Shown piece after piece: positions 27,171 to 35,868 of a DNA stretch of 64,000 bases. Position 1 is the stretch's first letter, and each line of letters opens with the position of its first letter. The stretch is taken from the NCBI GenBank assembly GCA_937995595.1, contig CALKJW010000005.1:186001-250000 (forward strand), in the 5' to 3' direction. The stretch comes from an uncultured Phycisphaerales bacterium (GTDB lineage Bacteria > Planctomycetota > Phycisphaerae > Phycisphaerales > UBA1924). The notes beneath the pieces are model-generated. The model saw only the letters and a program-made list of their open reading frames with translations. It was not told the DNA's origin and ran no database searches. The position numbers and the translations under genes are program-made.

Positions 27171-28211
27171 ATGCCCCAGGCCGTCGAAACCCCCGCTGGA
27201 CCACGACCCCGTCGCAAACGGCGGCTCGGACGCGTCGCCGGAGGATTGCTGGTCGCGCTGGTTGTCGCGCTGGCCGCCGCGGAAGTCGTGTTGCGCACCG
27301 TCGTGGGGCTCGGAGATCCGCCGCTGTACGTGCTGGACGACCAGATCGAGTACATCCACAGGCCGTCGTCAACGTACCACCGCTTCGGCAACACCGTGCG
27401 CATCAACCAGTGGTCGATGCGCGCCGACGAGTTTCCCGCAGTCAAGGCCGACCCGCGCGAGTTGCGCGTGTTGCTGATGGGCGACAGCGTCCTTGCGGGC
27501 GGCGGGCGGGTCGACCAGTCCGAACTCGCGGCGACGGTCATCGGCCCTGAACTGGCCCGCGCTTCGGGCCGGCCCGTCGTGGTGGGCAACGCCAGCGCGG
27601 GCAGTTGGGGGCCGCCGAACCTCCTCGCGTACGCGGAGCGGTTCGGGTTCTTCGAGGCCGACGCCGTCGTGCTGGTCCTGAACAGCAACGACTACGACGA
27701 CGTCCCGGGCCTTGAGCCGATCGGCCCGCAGTGGCCCACGCGCCGGCCGCTGCTGGCGCTGCAGGAAGTCGCCGAGAACTACGGCCCGAGGCTGCTGGCG
27801 CGTCTCGGGATCCGCGGCCGCGACACAGCGGCGCGCGCTGCGACGCACGAGCAGGACGTGGCGCAGGCCCTTGGCGCCCTGCGCGCGTTGATCGACAAGG
27901 CGCGCGACCGGGGCGCGCGCGTGGTCGTGGTTCAGTACCTCAAGCAGTCCGAACTGGGCAGTTCGGGAACTCCCGAGCCGGGCTACGCCGCGATACGGGC
28001 CGTCGCCGACGCGGCGAAGGTTCGAACCGTTGACACGTCGGGAGCGTTCACCGCCAACGGCGTGCCGCGGAGGAACTTCTTTCTCCCCGGCGACAACGTC
28101 CATCCCAGCGCGGCCGGGCAGCGTGCTCTGGGCGCACTCATCGCCAGCGCGGTGATGCAGGAACTCGGACTGACGGGAACAGTCGATCCGCCGAGCCGCG
28201 ACAGTCGGTAG
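27171..28211 (+). CDS. Membrane-anchored SGNH/GDSL-type hydrolase-like protein
   Basis: 346 residues. A basic N-terminus and one transmembrane helix (about 20-42) are followed by an SGNH-like domain: block [14 protein letters not shown], a Gly/Asn block ([11 protein letters not shown]), LNSNDYDD, and the final catalytic-type [10 protein letters not shown]. Such proteins are esterases, or acyl- or O-acetyl-transferase partners in exopolysaccharide modification (compare AlgX/AlgJ-like proteins). The active site would face the periplasm. TACACT at 27129-27134 is a possible -10, 36 bases before the ATG. No neighbouring acyltransferase was seen. Confidence 0.75.
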   Translation: MPQAVETPAGPRPRRKRRLGRVAGGLLVALVVALAAAEVVLRTVVGLGDPPLYVLDDQIEYIHRPSSTYHRFGNTVRINQWSMRADEFPAVKADPRELRVLLMGDSVLAGGGRVDQSELAATVIGPELARASGRPVVVGNASAGSWGPPNLLAYAERFGFFEADAVVLVLNSNDYDDVPGLEPIGPQWPTRRPLLALQEVAENYGPRLLARLGIRGRDTAARAATHEQDVAQALGALRALIDKARDRGARVVVVQYLKQSELGSSGTPEPGYAAIRAVADAAKVRTVDTSGAFTANGVPRRNFFLPGDNVHPSAAGQRALGALIASAVMQELGLTGTVDPPSRDSR

Positions 28212-28287
28212 TCGCCGCGGTATCCGATCCGGCGGAATCGCTCTCGCTGCCCGTGTTCAAACACCATGCGGTTCCGGCGGCCGCGGC

Positions 28288-28293
28288 TACGAT
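28288..28293 (+). promoter_or_regulatory. Putative -10 element of the RND efflux operon
   Basis: TACGAT with 9 bases to the ATG at 28303, matching the spacing before dnaX, FIST and the ABC ATPase gene. Confidence 0.5.
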
Positions 28294-28302
28294 GACCCGA
28301 GC

Positions 28303-29739
28303 ATGAGCGCCGTTGAACCATCGCAGACCACCGCGTCCGCGGCCGTTGCCGATGGCTCGACGCGCGCGGTCGGCGCGAACGGCCCGGCCGCGCCACGAAA
28401 GTCCGACGCGCCGCAGGCCAAGCCTCGGTTCCCGTTCATGGTGCGCTTTGTCGCCGGGGTGCTCGTGGTCGGCGCGGGGCTGGGGATCGCGGCCGCGCTG
28501 GTCGCGACGCGCCCAACCGCGCACCAGTCGCCGCTCGAGGAGGTCGTCCGCGGGGTGGACGTGATCCGCATGGACCCGCGCCCGGCGGCGTCGGTGCCGC
28601 GGGAGTGGGAGGGTTTCGGCACGGCGCGGGCCCGCGACCAGGCCGACCTCTCGGCGGAAGTGGGCGGACGGGTCGTGTTCCGCGGGCCGGGGATCGACCC
28701 CGGTGTCCGGGTTCGCGCCGGCGACGTGCTGGTGCGCATCGACGAGGCCGACTACGCCGAGCGCCTCGCCGCGGCTCGGAGCGCGACCCAGTCGGTGCTC
28801 GCACGCATCGAGGGTCTCGATGTGGAGCGTGACCGCGTGCAGGACCAGTTGGCGAGCGTGCAGCAGCAGATCGAGTTCACCGTCTGGGAGATCGAGCGCG
28901 TCGAGCAGGCCCGGGCGGGTGCCGCGGCGACCGAACTCGAACTCGTCCGTCTCCGCGCCGCGCTCTCGAGGCTCGAGTCCGACCGCTCGAGGCTGGCGCA
29001 GCAACTCGAACTCGTGCCGTCGCGCCGGCAGGCGCTCGACGCCGAACTGTCCGCCGCGCGCAACGAAGAGTCGATGGCCCGTCGGCAGGTCGAGCGGACG
29101 ACGATCGCCAGCCCGATCGACGGCGTCCTGCAGCGCATCGACGTGCACGTCGGCGAGATCGTCCAGCCCGGGCGTGCGATCGCACGCGTCGTCGGTCTGC
29201 GGCGCATCGAGGTCCCGCTGCGCGTCGCGGCGGCGGCCCAGTCGGAGGTGGAGATCGGCACGGTGGCGCGCGTCCGCCCGTCGGTCGGCGCCGACGCGTC
29301 GCGCTCGTGGGAGGCGCGGGTCGCGCGCGTCGCGCCCGAGGCCGACCACTCGACTCGGACGATCTTCGTGTTCCTCGAGATCGAGCAGGACGACTCCGCG
29401 CCCGCGGCGTCGCTGCTCATGCCCGGCCAGTTCGTCACGGCGCGGGTGCCCGGCCGAGCGTCGTCGGGGTCGGCGGTGTACGTTGTGCCGCGCAGGGCGG
29501 TTGCCGACGACCGCGTGTGGGCCGCGGTGACCGACGCGTCGGGCGCGACGCGCGCCCAGCCGCGCCCCGTGACCGTGCTCTACCACGTCGAGTCGCCGTT
29601 CCCCGACCTCGATCCCCTGGAGACGCAGTGGGCCGTGGTCGGCGCCGGGCTGAGCCCGGGCGACCTGGTGATCGTGAGCAACCTCGACGACCTGCACCCC
29701 GGCGCGCGCGTGCGCGCCGGCACGCCGCAAGCGCCCTGA
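28303..29739 (+). CDS. RND efflux periplasmic adaptor (membrane fusion protein, HlyD/AcrA type)
   Basis: 478 residues. A cytoplasmic low-complexity arm (1-43), one transmembrane helix (about 44-66), a first lipoyl half (VGGRVVFRGPGIDPGVRVRAGDVLVRID), a long heptad-rich coiled coil (about 150-250), the second lipoyl half (TTIASPIDGVLQRIDVHVGEIVQPG) and beta-barrel/membrane-proximal domains. It would link the RND pump encoded next to an outer-membrane channel; no TolC-like gene is in the window. The inner-membrane helix replaces the lipid anchor seen in AcrA. Confidence 0.92.
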   Translation: MSAVEPSQTTASAAVADGSTRAVGANGPAAPRKSDAPQAKPRFPFMVRFVAGVLVVGAGLGIAAALVATRPTAHQSPLEEVVRGVDVIRMDPRPAASVPREWEGFGTARARDQADLSAEVGGRVVFRGPGIDPGVRVRAGDVLVRIDEADYAERLAAARSATQSVLARIEGLDVERDRVQDQLASVQQQIEFTVWEIERVEQARAGAAATELELVRLRAALSRLESDRSRLAQQLELVPSRRQALDAELSAARNEESMARRQVERTTIASPIDGVLQRIDVHVGEIVQPGRAIARVVGLRRIEVPLRVAAAAQSEVEIGTVARVRPSVGADASRSWEARVARVAPEADHSTRTIFVFLEIEQDDSAPAASLLMPGQFVTARVPGRASSGSAVYVVPRRAVADDRVWAAVTDASGATRAQPRPVTVLYHVESPFPDLDPLETQWAVVGAGLSPGDLVIVSNLDDLHPGARVRAGTPQAP

Positions 29740-29775
29740 GCGGTGCCGCCTCCCGACCCGTCGGCCGAACCCACC

Positions 29776-32700
29776 ATGCGTTGGCTCGCACGATTCAGCG
29801 TCCGCAACCCCGTGGTCGTGAACCTGCTGGTGTTCGCGACGCTCGCGGCGGGGCTGGTCTTCGGCGTCACGCTCCGGCGCGAGTTCTTCCCCGAGGTGCG
29901 CCCGAACCAGGTCATCGTCGTCGCGCCCTACCCCGGCGCGACGCCCGACCAGGTCGAATCCTCGCTGGCGCAGAAGATCGAGGACGCGCTGCAGGACCTC
30001 AACGAGATCAAGGAGATCACCACCACGGCGACCGACGGCCTGGCGACCGTCGTCGTCGAGTTCCGCGAGGGGACGCTCGGCATCGACGAGGCGGTGGCGC
30101 GCGTCAAGCGCCGCGTCGACGCCCTGCAGGACCTGCCGGCGCAGTCCGAGCGCATCGTCGTGCGCGAACTGGAGCCCAACCTCCCGACCATCAGCCTGAC
30201 CATCCACGGCGACGTCGACGAGCGGCTGGCCAAGGCGGAGGCCCGCCGCATCCGAGACGACCTGCGCACGCTGCCCGGCATGGGCACGGTGGTCATCAGC
30301 GGCATCCGCAAGGACGAGATCTCCGTCGAGGCCGACCCGCGCGCCCTGCTCGAGCACAATCTGAGCCTGACCGCCGTGGCCGAGGCGGTCCGCGCGGCGA
30401 TGTCCGAAGTGCCCGGCGGCGTCGCCCGCACGCCCACGGCCAACGTCGCGGTGCGCACGGTGCCCGTCGAGGAGCGCGCCGACGCGGTCCGCCGCATCGT
30501 GGTGCGGGCCGGCGCCGAGCCGGACGAACCCGGCGGCGCGCTCGTCCGGCTGCAGGACATCGCCGATGTCCGGCTGGGCTTCGAGGACAGCGACCTCCGC
30601 ACGCGCATCAACGGCCAGACCGCCGTCTCGCTCACCGTGTTCAAGGTCGGCGAGCAGGACGCGGTGCGCATGGCCGCGATGGTCCGCGCCTACGCCGCGG
30701 GGCGCACGGGCCAGCCCCTGGAGCGGTCGCGGCTCGACCGGCTGCGTGCGCTGCTCTCGGGCGGCAAGCCGGCCGACGACGAGCGGGCGCAGGCCTACCG
30801 CCTCGGGCTGTCGCGCGCCGATGCGCCGCCCGGCGGCGTCGGCGGTCGCCTCACGCTCCACACCGACCTTTCGCGGTTCATCTCCGGCCGTCTGGAACTG
30901 CTGACCCGCAACGCGCTGCAGGGCGGCGTGCTGGTGTTCATCCTCCTGCTGCTGTTCCTGAACCTGCGCGTCGCGCTGTGGGTCACGGCGGGGCTGGTGG
31001 TCGCCATCGCCGGGACGCTCGCGGCGATGCACTTTGCCGGCATCACGCTCAACCTCCTGACGATGTTCGGCCTGATCATCGTCATCGGCATCCTCGTCGA
31101 CGACGCGATCGTCGTCGGCGAGAACATCCTGGCGCGCCACGAGGCCGGCGAGCCCGCGCTCAGCGCGGCGGTCAACGGCATGCAGGAGGTCGCCTGGCCC
31201 GTCGTCGCCACCGTGGTCACGACGATCTTCGCCTTCGGATCGCTGCTGCTCATCGGCGGCCGCATGGGCGACCTGCTGGGCGTCCTGCCGATGGTCGTCG
31301 CCGTCGCGCTGGCCGTGTCGCTGGTCGAGGCGCTGTTCGTGCTGCCCAGCCACGTGGGCCACACGCTGCGCAAGATGGACGCGCGCGGGCCGGCGCGGCT
31401 GTCACGCCTGGAGCGCGTCGAGGCTGCGCTGCAGCGGGCCCAGCAGCACGTGCTGATGAACGTGCTCGCGCCGCGCTACCTCGCGCTGCTGCGTCCGGCC
31501 CTGCGGTACCGCTACTTCACGCTCGCGGTGGCCCTCGCGGTGTTGACGGTGTCCATCGGCATGGCGGCGTCGGGCCGTCCGCGGTTCGACTTCCTGGGGA
31601 CCAACGACAGCGAGACCATCGTCGCGAATCTCCGCATGCCGGTGGGCACGCCGGCGAGCGTGACCGACTCGATCGTGTCGCGGCTCGAAGCCGCCGCGCT
31701 GGCCCAGCCCGAGGTCACGACCGTGGTGGCCGTCGTCGGGGCGCAGGGATCGACCGACGGCACCAACGAGATCTCCCAGCCGCACCTGGGCCAGTTGTGG
31801 ATGGAACTCACGCCCGCCGAGCAGCGCACCCGCACCAGCGACGAACTCATCGTCGCCATCCGCCGGGCCGCGGGCGAACTGCGCAACGTCAAGAGCCTGC
31901 GCATCGACGGCATCAGCGGCGGGCCCGAGGGACCTCCGCTCTCGCTCACCGTCAGCGGCGACAACCCCGACCGCATCGGCGCGGCGGTCGCGCGGCTCAA
32001 GGAGCAGATGGCCTCGTTCGAGGGCGTGTACGACGTGGCCGACGACGCCGACCGCGGCCAGCGCGAACTCCGCGTCGAACTGCTGCCCGGCGCTCGCGAA
32101 CTGGGCTTCACGTCGCAGAACCTGGCGATGCAGGTCCGCGCGGCGGTCTACGGCATCGACGCCCACACCTTCGCCGCGCCCGGCGAGGACGTGGACGTGC
32201 GCGTGCGCCTGGCCGAGCCCGCCCGCCGGAGCCTGGTCGCGATCGAGAGCATGCACGTGTTCACGCCCGACGGGCGCGCCGTGCCGCTGAGCGAGGTCGC
32301 GCAGGTCTCCGAATCGCAGACGTTCGCGACCGTCCGTCGCGTCGACCGCAGGCGCGCCGTCACCATCACGGCCGAGGTCGACAAGCGCGTCGTCAGCCCC
32401 GAGGCCGTCGCGGCGCAGCTCGCGCCGACGGTCGCGCAGGTGCTCCGCGAGAACCCGGACCTCCGCATCCGTCCGCGCGGGCGGCAGGAGCAGGTCCGCG
32501 ACAGCCTGTCGTCGCTGCCGCTGGGGATGCTCGCGTCGATGAGCCTGATCTACGTCGCGCTGGCGTGGCTGTTCCGCAGTTACACCATGCCCGCGATCAT
32601 CCTGTGCACGGTGCCGTTCGCGGTGGTCGGCATGGTCTGGGGGCACCTGCTGCTCGGGTTCGACATGACGCTCCTGTCGCTGATCGGGTTCGTCGCGCTC

Positions 32701-33102
32701 TCGGGCGTGGTCGTCAACGACGCCATCGTGTTCACCGAGTTCTACATGATGCGCCGGCGGCTGGGCGAGACGGTGATGGAGGCCGCGCTGGAGAGCGGCC
32801 GCCAGCGGCTGCGCGCCATCCTGCTCACCACCATCACCACCGTCGGCGGCCTCTCGCCGCTGATGATGGAGCAGAGTTTTCAGGCACGGTTCCTGATCCC
32901 GATGGCCATCACCATCAGTTTCGGCCTCATGTCCGCCACGCTCATCGTGCTGATCGTGCTGCCGTGCCTTCTGCTCATCGGTCACGACGTCCGGGCCGCG
33001 CTCTACTACGCCTGGCGCGGCGTGCCGCTGCCCGAGCGCGAGCAGGTCGAGGTCGAGGACATCCACGAACTGGTCCCGCTCCACCCCGAGGTCGGGCGCT
33101 GA
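29776..33102 (+). CDS. RND-family efflux permease (AcrB/HAE-like)
   Basis: 1108 residues from this ATG. The opening MRWLARFSVRNPVVVNLLVF, the first helix and the REFFPEV segment are standard for AcrB/AcrD/AcrF-like pumps. Two repeats of six helices flank large periplasmic loops; the TM4-type segment ITLNLLTMFGLIIVIGILVDDAIVVGENI has the paired aspartates used in proton relay, and the second half mirrors it with LSLIGFVALSGVVVNDAIVF. It pumps drugs, lipids or other compounds using protons. A GTG at 29743, 4 bases after the adaptor stop, is an alternative start adding 11 residues. Confidence 0.93.
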   Translation: MRWLARFSVRNPVVVNLLVFATLAAGLVFGVTLRREFFPEVRPNQVIVVAPYPGATPDQVESSLAQKIEDALQDLNEIKEITTTATDGLATVVVEFREGTLGIDEAVARVKRRVDALQDLPAQSERIVVRELEPNLPTISLTIHGDVDERLAKAEARRIRDDLRTLPGMGTVVISGIRKDEISVEADPRALLEHNLSLTAVAEAVRAAMSEVPGGVARTPTANVAVRTVPVEERADAVRRIVVRAGAEPDEPGGALVRLQDIADVRLGFEDSDLRTRINGQTAVSLTVFKVGEQDAVRMAAMVRAYAAGRTGQPLERSRLDRLRALLSGGKPADDERAQAYRLGLSRADAPPGGVGGRLTLHTDLSRFISGRLELLTRNALQGGVLVFILLLLFLNLRVALWVTAGLVVAIAGTLAAMHFAGITLNLLTMFGLIIVIGILVDDAIVVGENILARHEAGEPALSAAVNGMQEVAWPVVATVVTTIFAFGSLLLIGGRMGDLLGVLPMVVAVALAVSLVEALFVLPSHVGHTLRKMDARGPARLSRLERVEAALQRAQQHVLMNVLAPRYLALLRPALRYRYFTLAVALAVLTVSIGMAASGRPRFDFLGTNDSETIVANLRMPVGTPASVTDSIVSRLEAAALAQPEVTTVVAVVGAQGSTDGTNEISQPHLGQLWMELTPAEQRTRTSDELIVAIRRAAGELRNVKSLRIDGISGGPEGPPLSLTVSGDNPDRIGAAVARLKEQMASFEGVYDVADDADRGQRELRVELLPGARELGFTSQNLAMQVRAAVYGIDAHTFAAPGEDVDVRVRLAEPARRSLVAIESMHVFTPDGRAVPLSEVAQVSESQTFATVRRVDRRRAVTITAEVDKRVVSPEAVAAQLAPTVAQVLRENPDLRIRPRGRQEQVRDSLSSLPLGMLASMSLIYVALAWLFRSYTMPAIILCTVPFAVVGMVWGHLLLGFDMTLLSLIGFVALSGVVVNDAIVFTEFYMMRRRLGETVMEAALESGRQRLRAILLTTITTVGGLSPLMMEQSFQARFLIPMAITISFGLMSATLIVLIVLPCLLLIGHDVRAALYYAWRGVPLPEREQVEVEDIHELVPLHPEVGR

Positions 33103-33118
33103 TCGGACGCGGCGCGCC

Positions 33119-33403
33119 TCAGACGATCCAGCCCATGCTCGCCCCGACCGCGCACGCGCCGAGATGGCACGCGGCGATCAACCACGACACCGCGAAGAAC
33201 GAGACCTTCGCCGACTTGTGCCGCAGCAGGTAGACCGCCGCGAGCGAACCGGCCCAGCCGCCGCAGAGTTCCAGCGCGTGCAGCACCCGCTCGGGCACGC
33301 GGCGCAGGCCGCGTCCGGCCGCGGCCTTGTCCGCCGCCATCGCCGCCATGGCGATCACGCCCGCCACCGTGTACCACGCCGCGATTGTCTGCCAGGTGAC
33401 CAT
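33119..33403 (-). CDS. DUF1294 family small membrane protein
   Basis: 94 residues with three to four hydrophobic helices. The family motif is seen as MAADKAAAGRGLRRVPERVLHALELCGGWAGSLAAVYLLRHKSAK, split here by its conserved DK, RxPE, GG and HK positions. Function unknown; some members carry an N-terminal cold-shock domain, which this one lacks. The ATG at 33403 gives the normal family length. A weak AACAAT hexamer ends 5 bases upstream. It converges on the RND gene with a 16-base gap. Confidence 0.8.
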   Translation of the reverse strand: MVTWQTIAAWYTVAGVIAMAAMAADKAAAGRGLRRVPERVLHALELCGGWAGSLAAVYLLRHKSAKVSFFAVSWLIAACHLGACAVGASMGWIV

Positions 33404-33459
33404 CGCCGATTGTTGCCCGGCCGGCTTGGTCGCCCGTTTCGGGCCGGCCCCCAGCGGCA

Positions 33460-33471
33460 GTTGGATCCAAC
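33460..33471. repeat. 12-bp palindrome in the DUF1294-lpxI divergent region
   Basis: GTTGGATCCAAC, a perfect dyad about 34 bases upstream of the putative -10 at 33505. Its position suits a repressor or activator half-site pair, but one copy is weak evidence. Confidence 0.3.
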
Positions 33472-33504
33472 ATTCCCTCACTGGCGAAGCGGGGTCCCGG
33501 CCGA

Positions 33505-33510
33505 TATCCT
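33505..33510 (+). promoter_or_regulatory. Putative -10 element of the lpxI transcript
   Basis: TATCCT, 10 bases before the ATG of a short leader reading frame (33521). It would place the mRNA start near 33517-33520. Confidence 0.45.
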
Positions 33511-33520
33511 CAATCGCTCC

Positions 33521-33592
33521 ATGCCGACCCCGGCGTTGGTGTTGGAACGAAGGAGAATCAACAAGTGCTTGTTTGACAGGCACTTGCGATGA
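33521..33592 (+). CDS. Possible 23-residue leader peptide overlapping the lpxI start
   Basis: ATG at 33521 to TGA at 33590-33592, 23 codons. The peptide is basic in the middle (ERRRINK) and carries one Cys. Its stop overlaps the lpxI ATG (ATGA, 33589-33592), so ribosomes finishing it could reinitiate on lpxI. The start lies just after a putative -10 hexamer and would be leaderless. Whether it is translated is unknown; the alternative is a structured, untranslated leader. Confidence 0.4.
   Translation: MPTPALVLERRRINKCLFDRHLR
33550..33591 (+). promoter_or_regulatory. Structured ribosome binding site before lpxI
   Basis: AAGGAG at 33550-33555 is 33 bases from the lpxI ATG, too far to act directly. 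Between them CAAGTGC (33562-33568) and GCACTTG (33580-33586) can pair with an 11-base loop. If the hairpin forms, only 6 bases before it and 2 after it separate the Shine-Dalgarno from the ATG, an effective spacing of 8. Ribosomes passing through the leader frame would open it. Confidence 0.5.
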
Positions 33593-34476
33593 GAATGGCC
33601 GCCACGCTCGCGATTCTGCCCGACCCGCCGCCCCCTCCGACCCCGATCGGCCTGATCGCCGGGGGCGGCAGACTGCCGATCCTGATTGCCCAAGGCCTCC
33701 GGGCCATGGGTCACCCCGTGCACGGGCTGGGCCTTGGCGGCCAGTACGACCAGACGCTGCCCTCGCTGTGCACGACCTTCCGTCGTGTGGGGGTGCTGCG
33801 CGTCGGCACGTGGGGCCGGCAACTCCGCCGGACCGGTGTGCGCCACGCGATCATGGTCGGCCGCGTCGAGAAATCCTTGATGCACGACCCGTGGGGTATC
33901 ATGCAACTGGTCCCGGATTGGCGGACGGTCGTCGCGTGGTACAAGCACCTGCGGCACGACCGCCGGTCGCACAAGGTTCTCGCGGCGATCGCCGACGAAC
34001 TGGGCCGCAACGGAGTCGCGCTGCTGGATTCCACCGCCCCCATCACGGATGCCCTGGCCGAGGCCGGCGTGATGACGCGCCGCGCCCCGACGACCGACCA
34101 GCGGGCCGACATCGCCTTCGCCTGGCCGCTCCTGGCCCAGACGCTGCGGCTGGACATCGGCCAGTCGATCGCCGTGCGCGACCGCGACGTGATCGCGGTC
34201 GAGGCGGTCGAGGGCACGGACCGGATGATCGAGCGTGTCGGCGCGCTCTGTCGCGCGGGCGGCTGGACGCTCTGCAAGGGCGCGCGGGCCGGGCACGACC
34301 GTCGCAGCGACGTGCCGACCGTCGGCGTCAAGACCATCGAGAACATGCACGCCCACGGCGGACGCTGCCTGGCGCTCGCCGCGGGCGACGTCATCATGGT
34401 CGACAAGCCCGAACTGCTCGACCTGGCCGACCGGCTGGGCATCGCGGTCGTCGGCGTCCCGCCGGCGCAGGTGTGA
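33589..34476 (+). CDS. lpxI: UDP-2,3-diacylglucosamine pyrophosphatase LpxI
   Basis: 295 residues. LpxI features: N-terminal IGLIAGGGRLPIL, a central helical segment with HAIMVGRVEKS, and the catalytic C-terminal domain with LLDSTAPI, DIGQSIAVRDRDVIAVEAVEGTDRMIERV, KGARAGHDRRSDVPTVGVKTIENM. It cleaves UDP-2,3-diacylglucosamine to lipid X and UMP in lipid-A synthesis, replacing LpxH in many non-enteric bacteria. This supports an LPS-type outer membrane. About 18 Pro-rich residues precede the usual start; ATG 33595 is an alternative. It overlaps the next gene by 4 bases. Confidence 0.93.
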   Translation: MRMAATLAILPDPPPPPTPIGLIAGGGRLPILIAQGLRAMGHPVHGLGLGGQYDQTLPSLCTTFRRVGVLRVGTWGRQLRRTGVRHAIMVGRVEKSLMHDPWGIMQLVPDWRTVVAWYKHLRHDRRSHKVLAAIADELGRNGVALLDSTAPITDALAEAGVMTRRAPTTDQRADIAFAWPLLAQTLRLDIGQSIAVRDRDVIAVEAVEGTDRMIERVGALCRAGGWTLCKGARAGHDRRSDVPTVGVKTIENMHAHGGRCLALAAGDVIMVDKPELLDLADRLGIAVVGVPPAQV

Positions 34477-35117
34477 CCGCGGACCCTCCACATCCGTACG
34501 TGTCCCGCGGCGGGCTGAAACTGCGCCACGCGCTCGACGCGTTCGGAATCGACCCGCGCGGCCGGACGTGCGCCGACCTGGGCTGCAACGTCGGCGGATT
34601 CACCGACTGCCTGCTGCGTGCGGGCGCGGCGAAGGTCTACGCGGTCGATACCGGTTACGGCGCTCTGGCGTGGACGCTGCGCAACGACCCGCGCGTGGTC
34701 GTCATGGAACGCACCAACGCGCTGCACGCCGCGCCGCCGCCGGGCGGCGTCGGTCTGGTCGTCATCGACATGGGCTGGACGCCGCAGCGCCTGTGCGTCC
34801 CCGCCGCGCTGCGGTGGCTCCGGAACGACGACGCGGCCCGCATTGTCACGCTCATCAAGCCGCACTACGAGCAGCCCGGTCCGGCGTCGGCACGCGTGCC
34901 GGTGCTCGACGCCGATGCCGCGGCACGGATCGCCGACTCGGTGCTCGCCTCGATGCCCGCGCTCGGCGCCCGCGTGCTGGCGTCCACGCTTTCGCCCATC
35001 CGCGGCGGGGCGGGCAAGGGCGGCCGCGACGGGAACGCCGAGTACCTCGCGTTGCTCGCGCCGGCGCCGACGCGAACGGACGGCCTCACGCCCGCTCCGC
35101 CAGAAACACGCGCGTGA
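34473..35117 (+). CDS. FtsJ/TlyA-like RNA 2'-O-methyltransferase without S4 domain
   Basis: 214 residues from a GTG that overlaps the lpxI stop. The TlyA-type block SRGGLKLRHALDAFGI precedes the SAM motif CADLGCNVGGFTDCLLRAGA, then VYAVDTGYGALAW, MERTNALH, VVIDMGWTPQ and the late LIKPHYE. TlyA normally begins with an S4 RNA-binding domain of about 60 residues and makes 2'-O-methylcytidine on rRNA; the S4 part is absent here, and the SRGG linker begins within 13 residues of the start. The substrate is therefore uncertain. The 3' end overlaps the convergent methyltransferase gene by 32 bp. Confidence 0.8.
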   Translation: MTADPPHPYVSRGGLKLRHALDAFGIDPRGRTCADLGCNVGGFTDCLLRAGAAKVYAVDTGYGALAWTLRNDPRVVVMERTNALHAAPPPGGVGLVVIDMGWTPQRLCVPAALRWLRNDDAARIVTLIKPHYEQPGPASARVPVLDADAAARIADSVLASMPALGARVLASTLSPIRGGAGKGGRDGNAEYLALLAPAPTRTDGLTPAPPETRA

Positions 35118-35868
35118 CGTACCGCAGGTCGGCGGCGCCGTCTTGCGCGGCGTGTGCGCGGTGCAGCGCCCGCAGGTCGCGCTCCAGCCGCTCGCGCGCG
35201 GGCCCGGCGTTGGGCACGTAACTGGCGCTCAGCGCCCGGCCGATCAAGCCGTTCTCGTCGAGTCTCTGCGCATGCGTGAACTCCAGCCGCCGCCCGCCTG
35301 AGAACAGCCGCGAGGCAAACAGCGGCTCGGGCCGCGTGTGGCTGATCGCGGCCGGGTTGCGGCCCGAAGCCTGGACGATCAGTTCGCCGTACCCGCGCGT
35401 GAACCCGTCGCGCTCGTCGCGGTCGTTCCACACCAGCGCGACGCGCCCGCGAGGCCGCAGCACGCGCGCAAACTCCGACAGCGCGGCTTCGGGCCGGAAC
35501 CAGTGAAACGCCTGCGCGCACAGCACGAGGCCGACCGACTCATCGGCCAGCCCGGTCTGCTCCGCCGTGCGGTTGAACCACTCGATGCGCCCCGGCCCGG
35601 CGTGCGGGATCGCCGCGCCCTCGGCCCGCATCGCATCGTTGGGCTCGATGGCCAGCACGCGCACGCCGCGCGCGGCGAGCAGGCGCGACGAGATGCCCGT
35701 GCCCGCGCCGATGTCCGCCGCGACGAGTTCGCCGGCTGAACCCAGGCCGTCCAGCACGGCGTCGACCGCCGCGCCGGGATAGGTCGGTCTGTACAGCGAG
35801 TAGTCTCGAACCCGGTCGGAGAACCGACCGGTCGGGTTCTGCGCGTGAAGGGGCGACTGGTCGCTCAT
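35086..35868 (-). CDS. Class I SAM-dependent methyltransferase
   Basis: 260 residues. Methyltransf_11-type motifs: VAADIGAGTGISSRLLAARG (motif I), VLAIEPNDAMRAEG, LVLCAQAFHWFRPE and EFARVLRPRGRVALVWNDRDE. The opening FSDRVRDYSLYRPTYP is common in small-molecule methyltransferases of the UbiE/Tam-like group. The substrate cannot be told. Its ATG overlaps the stop of the large vWA gene (ATGA), so it is the last gene of that minus-strand operon. Confidence 0.82.
   Translation of the reverse strand: MSDQSPLHAQNPTGRFSDRVRDYSLYRPTYPGAAVDAVLDGLGSAGELVAADIGAGTGISSRLLAARGVRVLAIEPNDAMRAEGAAIPHAGPGRIEWFNRTAEQTGLADESVGLVLCAQAFHWFRPEAALSEFARVLRPRGRVALVWNDRDERDGFTRGYGELIVQASGRNPAAISHTRPEPLFASRLFSGGRRLEFTHAQRLDENGLIGRALSASYVPNAGPARERLERDLRALHRAHAAQDGAADLRYVTRVFLAERA

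Noticed and set aside
28019-28028. GGTTCGAACC, resembling a tRNA T-loop
   Set aside because: It is inside the SGNH gene in frame, and no acceptor, D- or anticodon-stem pairing surrounds it. A similar GGTTCGAACC at 60066 is inside obg.
29743-29775. GTG at 29743 as the RND pump start
   Set aside because: Possible, but it adds a Pro/Ser-rich stretch not usual for the family; the ATG at 29776 begins exactly at the conserved N-terminal amphipathic helix.
28138-33084. Long antisense frames opposite the RND adaptor and pump genes
   Set aside because: Low-complexity His/Arg/Gln/Val translation with no motifs; the plus-strand frames encode recognised proteins along the whole length.
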